This document shows positions 9,701 through 19,058 of a stretch of DNA of 64,000 nucleotides, one piece after another. A program made the translations under genes and the position numbers. The notes below the pieces were generated by a model, which made no database searches, had not been told where the DNA came from, and was given only the letters and a program-made list of their open reading frames with translations. How positions within the stretch are numbered: the first letter of the stretch is position 1; each line of letters begins with the position of its first letter. Source of the DNA: Melanopsichium pennsylvanicum (taxonomy: Eukaryota; Basidiomycota; Ustilaginomycetes; Ustilaginales); assembly GCA_900208305.1 (NCBI GenBank), contig OAPG01000001.1:1240001-1304000 (forward strand), read 5' to 3'.

Positions 9701-10394
9701 CAACAGCGGTTGCGCCATCATCTGAAGGCCATGTATCGTCGTCGTTGGCAGAGTTGTGGGCGGAATCAGAGGGTGCAGAGCTATGTGAGCTCCTCCTGGG
9801 TAGAGCTGCGACGGTGGGTGGTGGACGAAGACGGATCTTTGTGACTTTACGATTCAGGCTTCGGGTTGCTACCAGCCCGTCTGTGAGCTTGGAGATGGGA
9901 GTCTCCAGTGGCGCAACGTTGAAATTTGAGGGGTGCGATGTTGCTTGCGATCTGGATTTGGAGACTGCAGCTGCGGTTGCAGAGGTGGGAGAGGGTGAGA
10001 CGGCGGATGCTCTTGCGGAAGTGTGTTGGGGGGACGAGCTACGGTTTGGATTGGCAGCAAAGGATCGTGCTTTGACACGTTTGCGTAATTGTGAGTTGAC
10101 AATGTCGAGGGGAATGGCGCTGAGAGGTGGTGGGCGAGTGGACCACAGTAGGGAGACGGACACGGGAGTTACATCGAGAAGCTCTATGCGATAAGGATGG
10201 TGGTGTTGATTCAAAGGACGTGGCGTCGATTTTGGGCTTTGGCGTGCTAGTTGAGAAGAAGAGGATGCTGCGGATGCTTGTGGTGCTGAATTTGGTGATG
10301 TTGAATGTGATGCTACTGTAGAGTTTGGAGAGTTGAGATGAGGTGCATCTTGCAAAGGTGGCCCATCGCTGGACCTTGAGGCCGCGGTGGGCAT
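6783..10394 (-). CDS. Large FN3-like, coiled-coil, low-complexity protein
   Basis: A 1203-aa protein of unknown function. Residues about 68-115 (YRIELLDVTPVSVSLLWSTR) look like the first strands of a fibronectin type III or related beta-sandwich domain. The second half of that domain appears only at about 265-325 (VSVTVNGQDWSHVLLG, then EAIVVIFGLEPESDYDVQFLV), separated by a disordered Ser/Asp-rich insert. A strong coiled coil follows at about 370-545 (EALKASLIAEIKKARKE to LLRAEIEKIREQAKE). The remaining 650 residues are Gly/Ser/Asn/Pro-rich, with short ordered islands such as PLDYDPGMDQFG. The order resembles the fungal family often labelled ubiquitination network signalling protein (AcrB-like), but I am not sure and see no membrane segments. 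The start is an ATG; a donor-like GTACGT sits 15 codons before the stop, so the extreme C-terminus may be spliced. Confidence 0.8.
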   Translation of the reverse strand: MPTAASRSSDGPPLQDAPHLNSPNSTVASHSTSPNSAPQASAASSSSQLARQSPKSTPRPLNQHHHPYRIELLDVTPVSVSLLWSTRPPPLSAIPLDIVNSQLRKRVKARSFAANPNRSSSPQHTSARASAVSPSPTSATAAAVSKSRSQATSHPSNFNVAPLETPISKLTDGLVATRSLNRKVTKIRLRPPPTVAALPRRSSHSSAPSDSAHNSANDDDTWPSDDGATAVDDEAGSASDASDSGYEGVPDARHHVTSVFKDRVSVTVNGQDWSHVLLGERGSHEAIVVIFGLEPESDYDVQFLVKAGLDGTHDAFRASLRTRSERDSARSTDSSPAVRSASPSPLSRLPVSAPELDAVNPAPQRLSVLQAELEASEALKASLIAEIKKARKESSKQEAGLRHEIDAVKRGMDRLSATDHRSRQKVLALQELIKQTTIQTKEIHEQADVTEKQQPEWEEQDAKLEAEVEVLRKEVEAEEAAAQAHWDKDEAALAVLDKELRSLEATAKALESERDELKNDKLALLRAEIEKIREQAKEALNRPAGGARRGGTAAGSQRGGHRHVSGPHLAAHASVNKAKPHQGGRGGKAANFGNRSVSGPPGQFSAPANNTTNSGFAGASRGFMQSFGKGFRRGQNHNHQSQSLDAMASTGYAGPGGPSQGAMLPSGSGYVPAGMQDQAMGMGGFSANGPYGPLDLFYAQPHQDASQFPSGASEVSQDDLYDPTLGFDPYDPSIDARRRSSLPLPQLSFNPPQPNMPTSSTTTALNPANPEFVPSTGSNHASPIMCKMPSTSGGKMPSTTAAITSAALPAHTAIATPSPPPGVASVEHSPTSSSRFAFPLARHLPTKSSSSALASANTASANPNNVLNLSSDLNNVFASIGRADVAGTASPFARHSPLQPPQGLDASAVGVASSSCMSFAGASPRFGAMSLHGGGSHSMAGNSEDVSSAFGGSNTNATTTTSTMFGPLDYDPGMDQFGLLSTGPNVNSGASGLAPFSGNSTTMGSIFGAGDNTWSAPTSSASSTGMGSGWITSSPPLGSSNSGGMGGSNVGGAGGSSSGAGVTTGGDIWCAPTLPGLRSKLSRSDLNSSSSSSSSPIGTSGNVNNANVNANFGGFNGGGGNNCGGGRIGVGAIGHSAVVGGGGGGTMTSRMPSRSSPLTSPISASSPRISMVDDNAITQLVPVRSSPISGTCQSQNMDSGGYD

Positions 10395-12954
10395 TGAGCT
10401 GAAGAGCGAGCTAGTTTGCGCTGAACAACCTAGCTGAGATAAGCAAACAAGAACAGTTTTACAGGAGACTTGTATCTGTCTAGCAAGATGCCGATGTGTT
10501 ATGAAAGGCTAGAAAGGATAAGGGTTGAACAGTGTGCTCTTTGTGACAGCATGCAACGATGGTTAAAGTAGTAACAAAGCTTTGAAGTGTGTGACAGGTA
10601 TGCTTCGACAGACTCGGCTTAAATTGTTGAGGGCGATGCGATTGACTAAATGGCTGGCGTGAGTACGAATAGAGAGAGGGCGTGCGACAGGGATGATTGA
10701 TCGAGATGGTGAAGTGATTGGAAATCAACTTGTGAATTAGTTTGTCGCTCAGCAAAATTTGGGTGTTCGAGGTGTTGCTCACTCCTCTGACAGCGGCTGA
10801 CGTTTCCTCTTGATTTCTCTCTCAAATTTCCGTACGCAGAAGCAAAGAGGCGCCAAATTTGGAAAGTATGAATTTATCGGAGCTCGGCCCGTCGATGAAT
10901 TATTCGTCACCCATCACAACAAACACTTTTTGATCTAACACTTATATCTTTGACCAAAAAAATCAAATTTCAATTTGCTCTCCGTTCTGGTCCACACAAT
11001 TTTTTTTTTCTCGCAACTGCGTTAGGTAGAGCAAAGCGCTACAGTTATACAAAGCTTTGCCAAATGAGCGAAAGCTGTTTCTTCCTTTCTTTCATTCGTT
11101 TAACAAAGTACTGGATATCCCCTCATAGGGTCCTCCTCGCCATCATTGATCTCCCGACAGGGTGAGAACTGGAGAGAAGCCAGTCTGTTTCCACTCTACG
11201 CCTTCTCACGAGGGCGATGGGCGGCGGATTGGCAGGACACTAACAAGGATATTCCTAGATCAAACCTTGGTGCATCTTTGGCTGACTTGCCGGGCTTCTC
11301 CCATTCAGGAGAGAGCCCATGTTTTTATCCATGGCGATGGTTCAGTCACCTAATGCCCCTACATTCCGCTGCCTCGTTTCTCCCTTTTCCTCTTTCTTGC
11401 TTGTTTCTCGTCAATGATGGGCTTGGCTGCCAGTGTAATGGTTGGCATTCGAGTCAGTCCCCTTTGACCTTGTATACCTGACTTGTCCTTCCCCTTCTGG
11501 TTCTGTAGCTCGTTTCAACTCTCCACAGAAATACAGTGCACTGTTCATACTTGTTGCGATAAGACTTGACGGGTTATAGTGAATCTTTCGGTCCTTCCGA
11601 TCAGCATGCCGAATCTGTCTGAGTAAAGAGTCGTTTTCACTAGGAAATCAAAGTAGCAATTGTGAATGTCGCACGAATAACATGAGCATTTTGATCGGGC
11701 CTACGGAAATGACCCGATTCATATCGCAACCAACAGGCGGCTCATTCTCTGCACGCAGCCTGAGCCCACATGCAGGACGAGCGTCTTGTGACTTGGGCCC
11801 CTTTCTGATCGGTTCGCTCGGCTGTTCACTTTAATCCGGGGGACGGTCAATAGTCTATCTACAATCACGAATGGACAAAGACTTGATCCAGAAGCTGCGG
11901 GTGAAAACTGCGGCTTTGAATGATGTCTTGCCACATTTCCCTGTTTCTACTAAGTCACTTTATTTGTCCCTTTTTTCCTTGCCCATGTCTCAGCGGTAAG
12001 AATGGCACAGACCAGCCCAATCTCGCCAACTTGGACACGACCATTAAACAGCGCAATTATGTAGGCGGTCAATGTTGGTGACGTAACAACATCCATTTCT
12101 GTGATTGTGATTCTTATTCCCATCCTTGAAACCAGTCAAACACAAGATACTCGCTATCTTGCCCAAATCATACCCTGGACTGTATCGTCAGGATGAGGAT
12201 GGAATGAGAAGAGCAGAGGACAGTGACACCAGCTTTGTGCGCGTTCTTTGCAGGCAAACAGGTGGTGGACCCTGATGAGCCAAAAGGAATCAAAAAGCGA
12301 ATAGAGGGCATATTGGCGGTTGGGTCCGAGTCAGATCCCAATACCGCACATTGCCTTTACACTGTATGCATCACGCATTCACCTCTCTCTCTCTCTCTCT
12401 TTCTTCCTTTCTCATATGAGTTTCTAGCTTGACAATTGTTCCAAAAAATTTTGAAAAACGTGTCATGTGGCCCTGTTCCCCTTCTTACTTCGCGTTTGGT
12501 AGGGCCAAGCATAAGCCAGACACAGAGTCGAGCATGTCATCATCCCCTTATGCATTTTGTGCTGGTCTGTGCTCAAGACTTCCTCCACAAGCATCACCAG
12601 AGTACTGTTGGCTCACTTGCGCCCTCTAGCACCGCTGTTTCCCCGATGGCCCACAGCAACAGCTGCACAGCCAAAGTTGCAAGCTGCGACTTGAGCTGGT
12701 TGACATACCAACTCTTGCGCGCCTGAGAACCAAAGGTCTGATGGGAGCACTGTTCTTGTGGGGTCTGGTGACGCCGTCCGTGGCCCTCTAGTTAAAATGT
12801 TCAACTCCATTGCTCAAAAGCTTGCCTTTCCACCCCACATATGAGTCCTTACCCGTCAGCTTTACCTCTGTCTGAACTGTTCACGCTCTTTAAAGATTTA
12901 TCAACATAACTGGCAGTATCCAATCAGCATCGCTGCTCGCCAGCCCGGTCAACC
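10395..12954. other. 2.5-kb gene-poor interval
   Basis: No gene could be supported on either strand: open frames are short, lack family motifs and have no consistent codon pattern. It contains the promoter of the FN3-like gene at the left end, a short CT microsatellite near 12380-12400, and the lactonase promoter at the right. I found no tRNA or other structured RNA by eye. Confidence 0.5.
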
Positions 12955-14090
12955 ATGTCGTTCAGTCAGCATCAAACTCGTGACGGCGTCATTCTGCCCC
13001 ACGTCCTCAACAAGGCACCCAAGGGAACCAAAGCCCACGTTATCTGTCTAGGTTACCTTCAGGCTGATGCAGGTTGGTTCAAGAGGGGTGGCAATACTTC
13101 GCTAATGAGCAACCCAAAGGGTCCTCCCGAACCAGAGAGAAGAGACTTGATCATGTACTCGGTCTTGATCGAACATCCCACCGAAGGATTGATCTTATGG
13201 GAGACGGGTTGTGGTAAAGACTATCCTGGTAAGCATCCTTCTTTTTATTTTTTTATTTTTTTCTCCAGCGACCCAACATGATCTCATCCATACCATTATA
13301 CAAGATTTCTGCTTCGCTCAACCTGCTGACACTTTGAACATCTTTCTTCTTAGAGGTTTGGGGTGCGCCTTTGAATGACATGTAAGCATATTCCAATCGC
13401 ATACCCAAATTTTGGGATTGGTGTTTGTTGATTAAAGTAGATCGTACTGATCTAGTGGTTTTATTTATTTATTTATTTTTCGCATCTTTTACCGATTTTA
13501 ACCACAACAACAGCTTTGCCCGTTCTCGTTATGAACCCGAACATGAGCTCGAAGCGGCCATCGCCAAGACGGGTAACAATATCAAGGACATTAAACAAGT
13601 CATCATAGGCCATCTTCACCTTGATCACGCAGGAGGACTTGAACATTTCCGCAACACCGATATTCCTATCTGGGTTCATGAAAAGGAACTAAAATCCGCA
13701 TTTTTCAGTTGCGCAACAGGTGCGGATCGTGGTGTCTACCTTCCTCACTATCTTTCACTCGATCAACTCAATTGGAAAACTTTCGACGATCGAACAATTG
13801 ATTTTGCTCAAGGTATTACACTTCATCATCTACCAGGTCATACAGATGGTTTGATTGGTCTTCAACTCAATTTGGAAAACAATGGTACTTTTCTTTTCGT
13901 AAGTGACCATGCTCATATCATGGAGAATTACAAACCTGGAATTCCACAGGGTTGGTTGGCAAGGGATCATCCAGCTTGGTTTAATTCCAACCAGAGGTTG
14001 CAGAGGTTGGAAAAATCAACTCATGCATTGGTCGTGCCAGGTCATGATCTCGAGACTGTTACGCCCTTGCTCGATCGTGTTCTTTCTTAA
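12955..14090 (+). CDS. Metallo-beta-lactamase fold lactonase, AiiA/AttM-like (three exons)
   Basis: A 292-aa zinc hydrolase resembling N-acyl-homoserine lactonases. Exons: 12955-13228, 13354-13381 and 13514-14090; splices GTAAGC...TTCTTAG and GTAAGC...CAACAG keep frame and join DYP to EVWGAPLNDI to FARSRYEPE. The dinuclear zinc ligands are in place: HLHLDH (H134, H136, D138, H139), H210 in HHLPGHTDG, D232 in FVSDHAH, and H278 in VVPGHDLE. The middle exon is only 28 nt. The N-terminal YSVLIEHPTEGLILWETGCG matches the usual strand pair leading to the active site. No secretion signal is seen, so it is probably cytosolic. Substrate is inferred from the family only; other lactones or esters are possible. 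It is convergent with TPS1. Confidence 0.87.
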
Positions 14091-14269
14091 ACCAAAAAAA
14101 AAAAAAAACAAAAAAACAAAAAAAACGATGTACCCCGTGCTCTAGTATTTGCTTTGTCTCATATGAAATGAATCTATCGTGTACTCATACGATTTGCGTC
14201 TTATGTGGTGCAAACGACTATGATAGTATTGTAGTTCAGGAACGGGAAGACAAAATGGGACCACCCACA

Positions 14270-16039
14270 CTACCCGGACTTGTCTACATGTGCATTTTCA
14301 TCCACCTTTATCTTTTTGAGATCGTTGACAAAGCTCAACCCCCACCAACTTGCAGTATGTTTCTTGACGTACCTACTAAGCTTTTCAAAATTTTCCCTCC
14401 TAACGTTATTGGGCATCGTCAGAGCTTCATGAATCGCATCCGATACAGCGAAGGCATCCCAAGGATTACAAATCAAAGACCCATTCAACGACTGCGCCGC
14501 ACCCGCAAATTCCGAAAGAATCATAACACCTGCTCTTTCCTGCTGACAAGCAATATACTCATAACTAACCAGATTCATACCATCCCTAGTCGAAGTCACC
14601 AAACAAGCATCCGAAATAGCATAAAGCGCACACAACTCATCAAAACTCACCGAACGATGCAAGAAATGTATCGGCATACTCTCCACAGTACCAAACCTAC
14701 CATTAATTCTACCCACCGCTTCATTCACCGTGGCACGCAAATTCTGATACTCCTCCACATCCTGTCTCGAAGGTACAGCCACTTGAACTAAAACCACCTT
14801 ACCAACCCACTCGGCATGATCCTGCAAAAAAGTCTCGAGCGCATGCAATTTCTGAGGTACACCTTTGATATAATCCAACCTGTCCACACCAACAATGATC
14901 TTGACGCCTTCAAACCTTCTTTGCAGACTACGAATGCGTTCTTTCACACTCTGCCTCTTGAGACCATCTTCAAATTGACTGGGTTCAATCCCAATCGGGT
15001 ACGTGCCCACGTGAACGTAGCGTCCTTCAAACTCGGCACCGTTGGGCATGGTTGGCAAACCAAGAATGCGCGTGCACGACGACAGAAAGTGCCGAGCATA
15101 GTCGTACGTGTGAAATCCGATGAGATCGCAGTGAAGGATACCGAGCAGAATCTCGCGACGAACGGGTAGGATGCGGTAGATTTCGGAAGAAGGAAAAGGC
15201 GTATGGAGGAAGAAGCCGATCTTGATCGAGCCACGACCCGAGGAACCATCCGAGGTACCCAAACCACGACCCGTTGCATTGGGCGAACGTGCCGAATCAC
15301 GACCTTGGTATCCATCCGCATCATCAGATGGTGAACTGGATCGATTCACCGAATCGTATCCAGAGGGTGCTGCGAGCAGATCATCGTCCTGAAGCTGAAG
15401 TGTTCCATCCACACCATGCCTTACATGCTCCAACTCCCTCTGCGAAGTGGCTCCCTGTTGCTCACTCCCTTCGATGAGCGTCCTCAACATCAACGGAAGC
15501 AGCATCAAATGGTAATCCTGAACCCAAACCATATCACCCTGTCTGACAATGCTCCTGATCTTCTCGGCAAACCTCAAATTGGCCTCTCTGTACGCCAACC
15601 AGTTTGTTTCGTCAAAGTTCATCTCACCTGGATGATAGTGGAACAAAGGCCACAGGATCGAATTACTGAACCCATTGTAGTGACGATCAGCAACCTCGTC
15701 CGAGATCCAAACGGGTTGGCAACTGTATTCTTCGCCTAGACGTTTTTCGATGTACTCCTCATCTTTGGGAGGTACGGAAAGACCTGGCCAACCGATCCAG
15801 GTGAAATTCATGGTCTTTTTGCATCCAGACAAGGCTGAGACGAGACCGCCAGATGATAGCGAGAAGGTATAGCCGCCTGGAACGGAAGGGTCGACCTTGA
15901 TGGTAACGGGAAGTCGATTGGAGACGACAATGAGCGAGGCACCTTCCATGGGGGGCGCCTCTGCACACAATTCTTCAATGTGCTTTTTCTGGGCGGCGGT
16001 GAGCGGGTCGTTGCCGCTCTGCTGGGATGAGGAAGCCAT
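14270..16039 (-). CDS. TPS1: Trehalose-6-phosphate synthase (UDP-forming)
   Basis: This enzyme joins UDP-glucose and glucose-6-phosphate into trehalose-6-phosphate, the first step of stress trehalose synthesis, in the cytosol. The 589-aa GT20 protein begins with LIVVSNRLPVTI and has SSGGLVSAL, TWIGWPGL, WPLFHYHPGEM and the substrate motif VWVQDYHLMLLP. The C-terminal half has VGVDRLDYIKGVPQK and the nucleotide-sugar motif DGMNLVSYEYIA. The family's core enzyme is about 470-515 aa; the excess is an Asp/Ser-rich insert of about 80 residues at about 213-292, between DYHLMLLPLMLRTLIEG and the conserved IKIGFFLHTPFPSSEIYR. The protein ends soon after the fold and has no phosphatase domain, so it is a Tps1-type, not a Tps2-type, enzyme. 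Start is an ATG at 16039. It is convergent with the lactonase (180 bp between stops). Confidence 0.96.
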   Translation of the reverse strand: MASSSQQSGNDPLTAAQKKHIEELCAEAPPMEGASLIVVSNRLPVTIKVDPSVPGGYTFSLSSGGLVSALSGCKKTMNFTWIGWPGLSVPPKDEEYIEKRLGEEYSCQPVWISDEVADRHYNGFSNSILWPLFHYHPGEMNFDETNWLAYREANLRFAEKIRSIVRQGDMVWVQDYHLMLLPLMLRTLIEGSEQQGATSQRELEHVRHGVDGTLQLQDDDLLAAPSGYDSVNRSSSPSDDADGYQGRDSARSPNATGRGLGTSDGSSGRGSIKIGFFLHTPFPSSEIYRILPVRREILLGILHCDLIGFHTYDYARHFLSSCTRILGLPTMPNGAEFEGRYVHVGTYPIGIEPSQFEDGLKRQSVKERIRSLQRRFEGVKIIVGVDRLDYIKGVPQKLHALETFLQDHAEWVGKVVLVQVAVPSRQDVEEYQNLRATVNEAVGRINGRFGTVESMPIHFLHRSVSFDELCALYAISDACLVTSTRDGMNLVSYEYIACQQERAGVMILSEFAGAAQSLNGSLICNPWDAFAVSDAIHEALTMPNNVRRENFEKLSRYVKKHTASWWGLSFVNDLKKIKVDENAHVDKSG

Positions 16040-16952
16040 AATTTTGAAAGCCTATGCGAGGTTGGCGAGAAAGGGGGTTTGGATGTTTCTCGCCAATTGT
16101 AGCGGGACGACTCAAGTGGTGGTGGTGGCGGTGGTGTGGATGAAGCGAGGTATGAATGGTTGCAGGGAATGCAAGATCGGACGTGTGCAAGCTGAAATGC
16201 CAGAGTGACTAATATCGACGAGTGGCTTGCTTGCCTTGATTGCTGTTTGATTGCTCCTACAAACGCGTACTTTTTGGACGCAAGTGATTCGTGAAAGATG
16301 GAAAGGTTCGCTGGAGTTGCACACCTTGGCTTTTGGGTATTTGATCTTGTTGTTGACGAGATGAGCGAACGATGATGATCCGTGGAAGCTTCTATGCGAA
16401 CGATACAGTAAGTTGAGATTGATCGATGCGAGCGTGTGGAGATTGCGAGAGATTCTTTTTTTTTGCGTCGAGATTCCTGAGCCATATTATTTTATTTATA
16501 TTTGCTGTATAAAATGCTATCAGAACAAATGCGCTAATGAATTCACGAGAACTTTCTTTATCCTCTGCTCTGATCCCTGAACGCATTGGCCCATATCCAA
16601 ATTTGGCAGCTTTTCAGCCCTTTCTCTGCAAGAAAATGATGCTGCTTTGACAACCAACACAAAGAAACGTTGTGCTGCCTCGTGTCTCAATCCTGGCTAC
16701 ACACCGGACGTGGCTCAAGACGATGATAGATTCGCCAAGAACACGCCTTCTCATACCTTTGACTTGACCTTGGCTTGACAGCTTTTTGACCGCTTCCGCC
16801 AACGCACAGTGCTCATGACACGTCTCTCAAAATGCGTGTACTTACATTACAGTACAGCTCATGGTTGTACAAGAAATCAGATACCGTATCATTATTGCAA
16901 TTCTGGCCATCGTTGACTAGATGTACCTTTCAATTTTGAGCCTCCATCTAGC
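16040..16952. other. TPS1 upstream region
   Basis: It contains the TPS1 5' region. A minus-strand TATAAATAAAAT lies at 16489-16500, about 450 bases from the ATG. An AGGGG/CCCCT stress-element-like pentamer is near 16072. An overlapping ATG frame of 225 codons begins at 16485 and runs into TPS1 in another frame; it has no recognisable domain. The right part is the region beyond the GCV1 stop. Confidence 0.5.
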
Positions 16953-18320
16953 TTAGCCTCGGTAGAACTTGTTCTCGACAAACGGCATCTTGGCCACTTG
17001 GACATCACGTAACTTTTTCCTGATCTCGACCTTCAACTGCGTCCCCTTCTTGTGCTGACCGTTCTCCACCAGTGCCATTGCGATGTTCTTTCCCAACGTT
17101 GGGCTTGGAATACCCGACGTGACACGCCCAACAGGCTTGCCTTGAGCCGAAAACAGCTGTGCACCCTCTCTTGCAATACCGCCATCCACAAACAGTCCTA
17201 CACGACGACGTGGTGGACCTTCCTTGAGCTCCTTAAGTACGCGTTCCGAACCCAAAAAGTCGGCTGCGGCACGTCGGTCTTTACCCACACACCACGCGAG
17301 CGCTGCCTCGATCGGGCTCACACTTGCGTCCAAATCATGGCCGTAAAGGCACATGCCCGCTTCGAGTCGAAGACTATCACGAGCTGCCAATCCTGCAAGC
17401 TGCACCTCGCTGTCGGCCACCAACGCTTCCGCCACTCCGACTGTGGATGCGGGGGGGATGGAAATCTCGAATCCATCCTCACCAGTGTAGCCTGCACGAG
17501 CGACATGGCATTCCACCTGCTGACCATTGATTTCGAGGTTCACAAACGCACTCTTGCCAAAAGTGAGCGTGTTGAGGTCAAAGCTTCCCACAAGCTTGCT
17601 CAAGACCTTGACGGCGGTCGGTCCTTGGAGAGCAAGCAACCCCCATCCGTCCATGATTTGGTGATTTACAGACTCGCCAGTCCATGCGTCGAGATGCTTC
17701 TTGAACCACGCCAGATCCTCGGTTCGGCATCCTGCGTTGGTGACTACGTAGAAGCTGTCATCTGCATGCTTGGTGATGATGAGATCGTCAAGGATACCGC
17801 CGTGTTGGTTGAGAAGCACCGAAAGTGTCGAGTTGAACGGAGCCATTGGCGTCAATGATGCGGGTGTGAGGTGCTCAAGGAATTTATGTGCTCCAGGACC
17901 GGTGAACTTGTGTTGAACCATGTGACCGACGTCGAACAATCCAGCGTGGGTGCGAACGTGGTGGTGCGAGGCGACTTGGCCCACAGTGCCGTAAGTGAGC
18001 GGCATGAGATAACCACCAAAGGGTATCATCTTGCCTCCATTCTTGACGTGAAAATGATAAAGGCCTGTTTTGGAGAGCGAGTCAGACAATGGAGCTGAGG
18101 GGGAGCTCATGGCCTCTCCAGCGTTGGCATCGGAAGCACGTACAGAGGAGGAGTGCAAGTGTCGAAGGCTGATCGAGCCAGCGTTGGCGGCGGCGCCAAG
18201 CGAGGCCGAAGGCGTGACGCGGGCAGCGAGGTGTCGGGAAAGCTGGGCGACGGCGCCATTTCGAACGGCTGTGCTGAAAACCGACGAGGCGGTAGCGTTG
18301 ACGGGTCGAGTTGCCAACAT
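16953..18320 (-). CDS. GCV1: Mitochondrial aminomethyltransferase (glycine cleavage T protein)
   Basis: T protein moves the methylene group from the aminomethylated lipoyl arm of H protein to tetrahydrofolate in the mitochondrial glycine cleavage system. The 455-aa protein begins with a basic, Ser/Ala/Arg-rich presequence of about 70 residues and then enters the GcvT fold: KTGLYHFHVKNGGKMIPFGGY, HHHVRTHAGLFDVGHM, FNSTLSVLLNQHGGILDD, GWGLLALQGPTA, YTGEDGFEI and AARDSLRLEAGMCLYGHDLD. The C-terminal barrel contains RRRVGLFVDGG and GRVTSGIPSPTLGKNIAMA. Length fits the mature enzyme (about 370 aa) plus a presequence. Start is an ATG at 18320, and no intron is needed. The upstream region is shared with a divergent nucleolar protein gene. 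Confidence 0.96.
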   Translation of the reverse strand: MLATRPVNATASSVFSTAVRNGAVAQLSRHLAARVTPSASLGAAANAGSISLRHLHSSSVRASDANAGEAMSSPSAPLSDSLSKTGLYHFHVKNGGKMIPFGGYLMPLTYGTVGQVASHHHVRTHAGLFDVGHMVQHKFTGPGAHKFLEHLTPASLTPMAPFNSTLSVLLNQHGGILDDLIITKHADDSFYVVTNAGCRTEDLAWFKKHLDAWTGESVNHQIMDGWGLLALQGPTAVKVLSKLVGSFDLNTLTFGKSAFVNLEINGQQVECHVARAGYTGEDGFEISIPPASTVGVAEALVADSEVQLAGLAARDSLRLEAGMCLYGHDLDASVSPIEAALAWCVGKDRRAAADFLGSERVLKELKEGPPRRRVGLFVDGGIAREGAQLFSAQGKPVGRVTSGIPSPTLGKNIAMALVENGQHKKGTQLKVEIRKKLRDVQVAKMPFVENKFYRG

Positions 18321-18502
18321 ATTGAATAACGGGTATGTGAATGGTGGTAGTCAGAGAAAAACGATATCAGCAAGCAGCTGCCAAGATGAATCTCAAGGAG
18401 CAAGGCAAGATTAGCAATGTGAAAGATCGAATCAAATGGGCATAGACTCAGCCGTCGTTGGTGACTGCCCAAGCTAGATCATGTGGGTTCCACTATCATG
18501 CA

Positions 18503-18511
18503 TAATATATA
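18503..18511 (-). promoter_or_regulatory. TATA-like stretch upstream of GCV1
   Basis: Reads TATATATTA on the minus strand, about 185 bases upstream of the GCV1 ATG. A weak assignment from sequence and position only. Confidence 0.3.
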
Positions 18512-18580
18512 CTGTATTGCACTCTCACAACAGGCAGACAGGGTGTTCAAGCAGCGCTTTCCTGTGGATTCCAGCCGTAA

Positions 18581-18650
18581 GTCATGTAGCAAAAGCCATG
18601 TAGCAAAAGTCATGTAGCAAAAGTCATGTAGCAAAAGTAATGTAGCAAAA
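18581..18650. repeat. Five-copy 14-bp tandem repeat
   Basis: Five consecutive 14-bp units of consensus GTCATGTAGCAAAA; copies 2 and 5 each differ at one position, so the array is nearly perfect. It lies about 260 bp from the GCV1 start and about 410 bp from the divergent gene's start, and is followed by GTGAGTG. Confidence 0.95.
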
Positions 18651-19058
18651 GTGAGTGAAACCCTGTTGAAGCTGAAAATTGGCACTTACCTTTACAGGCA
18701 GGTCCAATTGCCTTTAGAGGAAGCAGTTGCGATCCTCTTATCCGAGCTGAGCCCTTTCATTTTGCGTTTCAGCTCGAATCTCTTTTGCCAACTTGTGTGG
18801 TCAGTGCGGTGACGCCTCTGAAAAATCTCAAAGATCGGCTGCACCGAATAAAATTTAAGCCTTAAAACTGTTTTAGCAGCCGAATTCTCTTTTTTTTTTT
18901 TTTCTTTTTTTTTTCTTTTTTTTTCGGTGCCGCACAGTGTGTTAAAGGCTTCCAACGCGATTGAAAATTTCATCCCGTCCAAAAAGTCAGGTTCAACCAA
19001 GTCTACTCCCTCTCCTTTCCCTTAGACAGCCGTTCGACCCGCTCTATCTTCACAAATC

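Larger units (their letters stand above)
18321..19058. other. Divergent promoter region GCV1 / CCDC137-like gene
   Basis: Non-coding region between two divergent starts. It holds a five-copy 14-bp repeat, a TATA-like stretch and a T-rich run (about 18891-18943), which could be a pyrimidine-rich promoter element of the rightward gene. Confidence 0.65.

Noticed and set aside
10395..12954. Search for tRNA or structural RNA genes in the 2.5-kb gap
   Set aside because: No B-box-like GGTTCGAATCC with matching A box, and no RNase P, SRP or snRNA signature seen by eye.
18680..18705. Resemblance of CACTTACCTTTACAGG to the U1 snRNA 5' end
   Set aside because: Mismatched and lacks the rest of the U1 structure; more likely chance.
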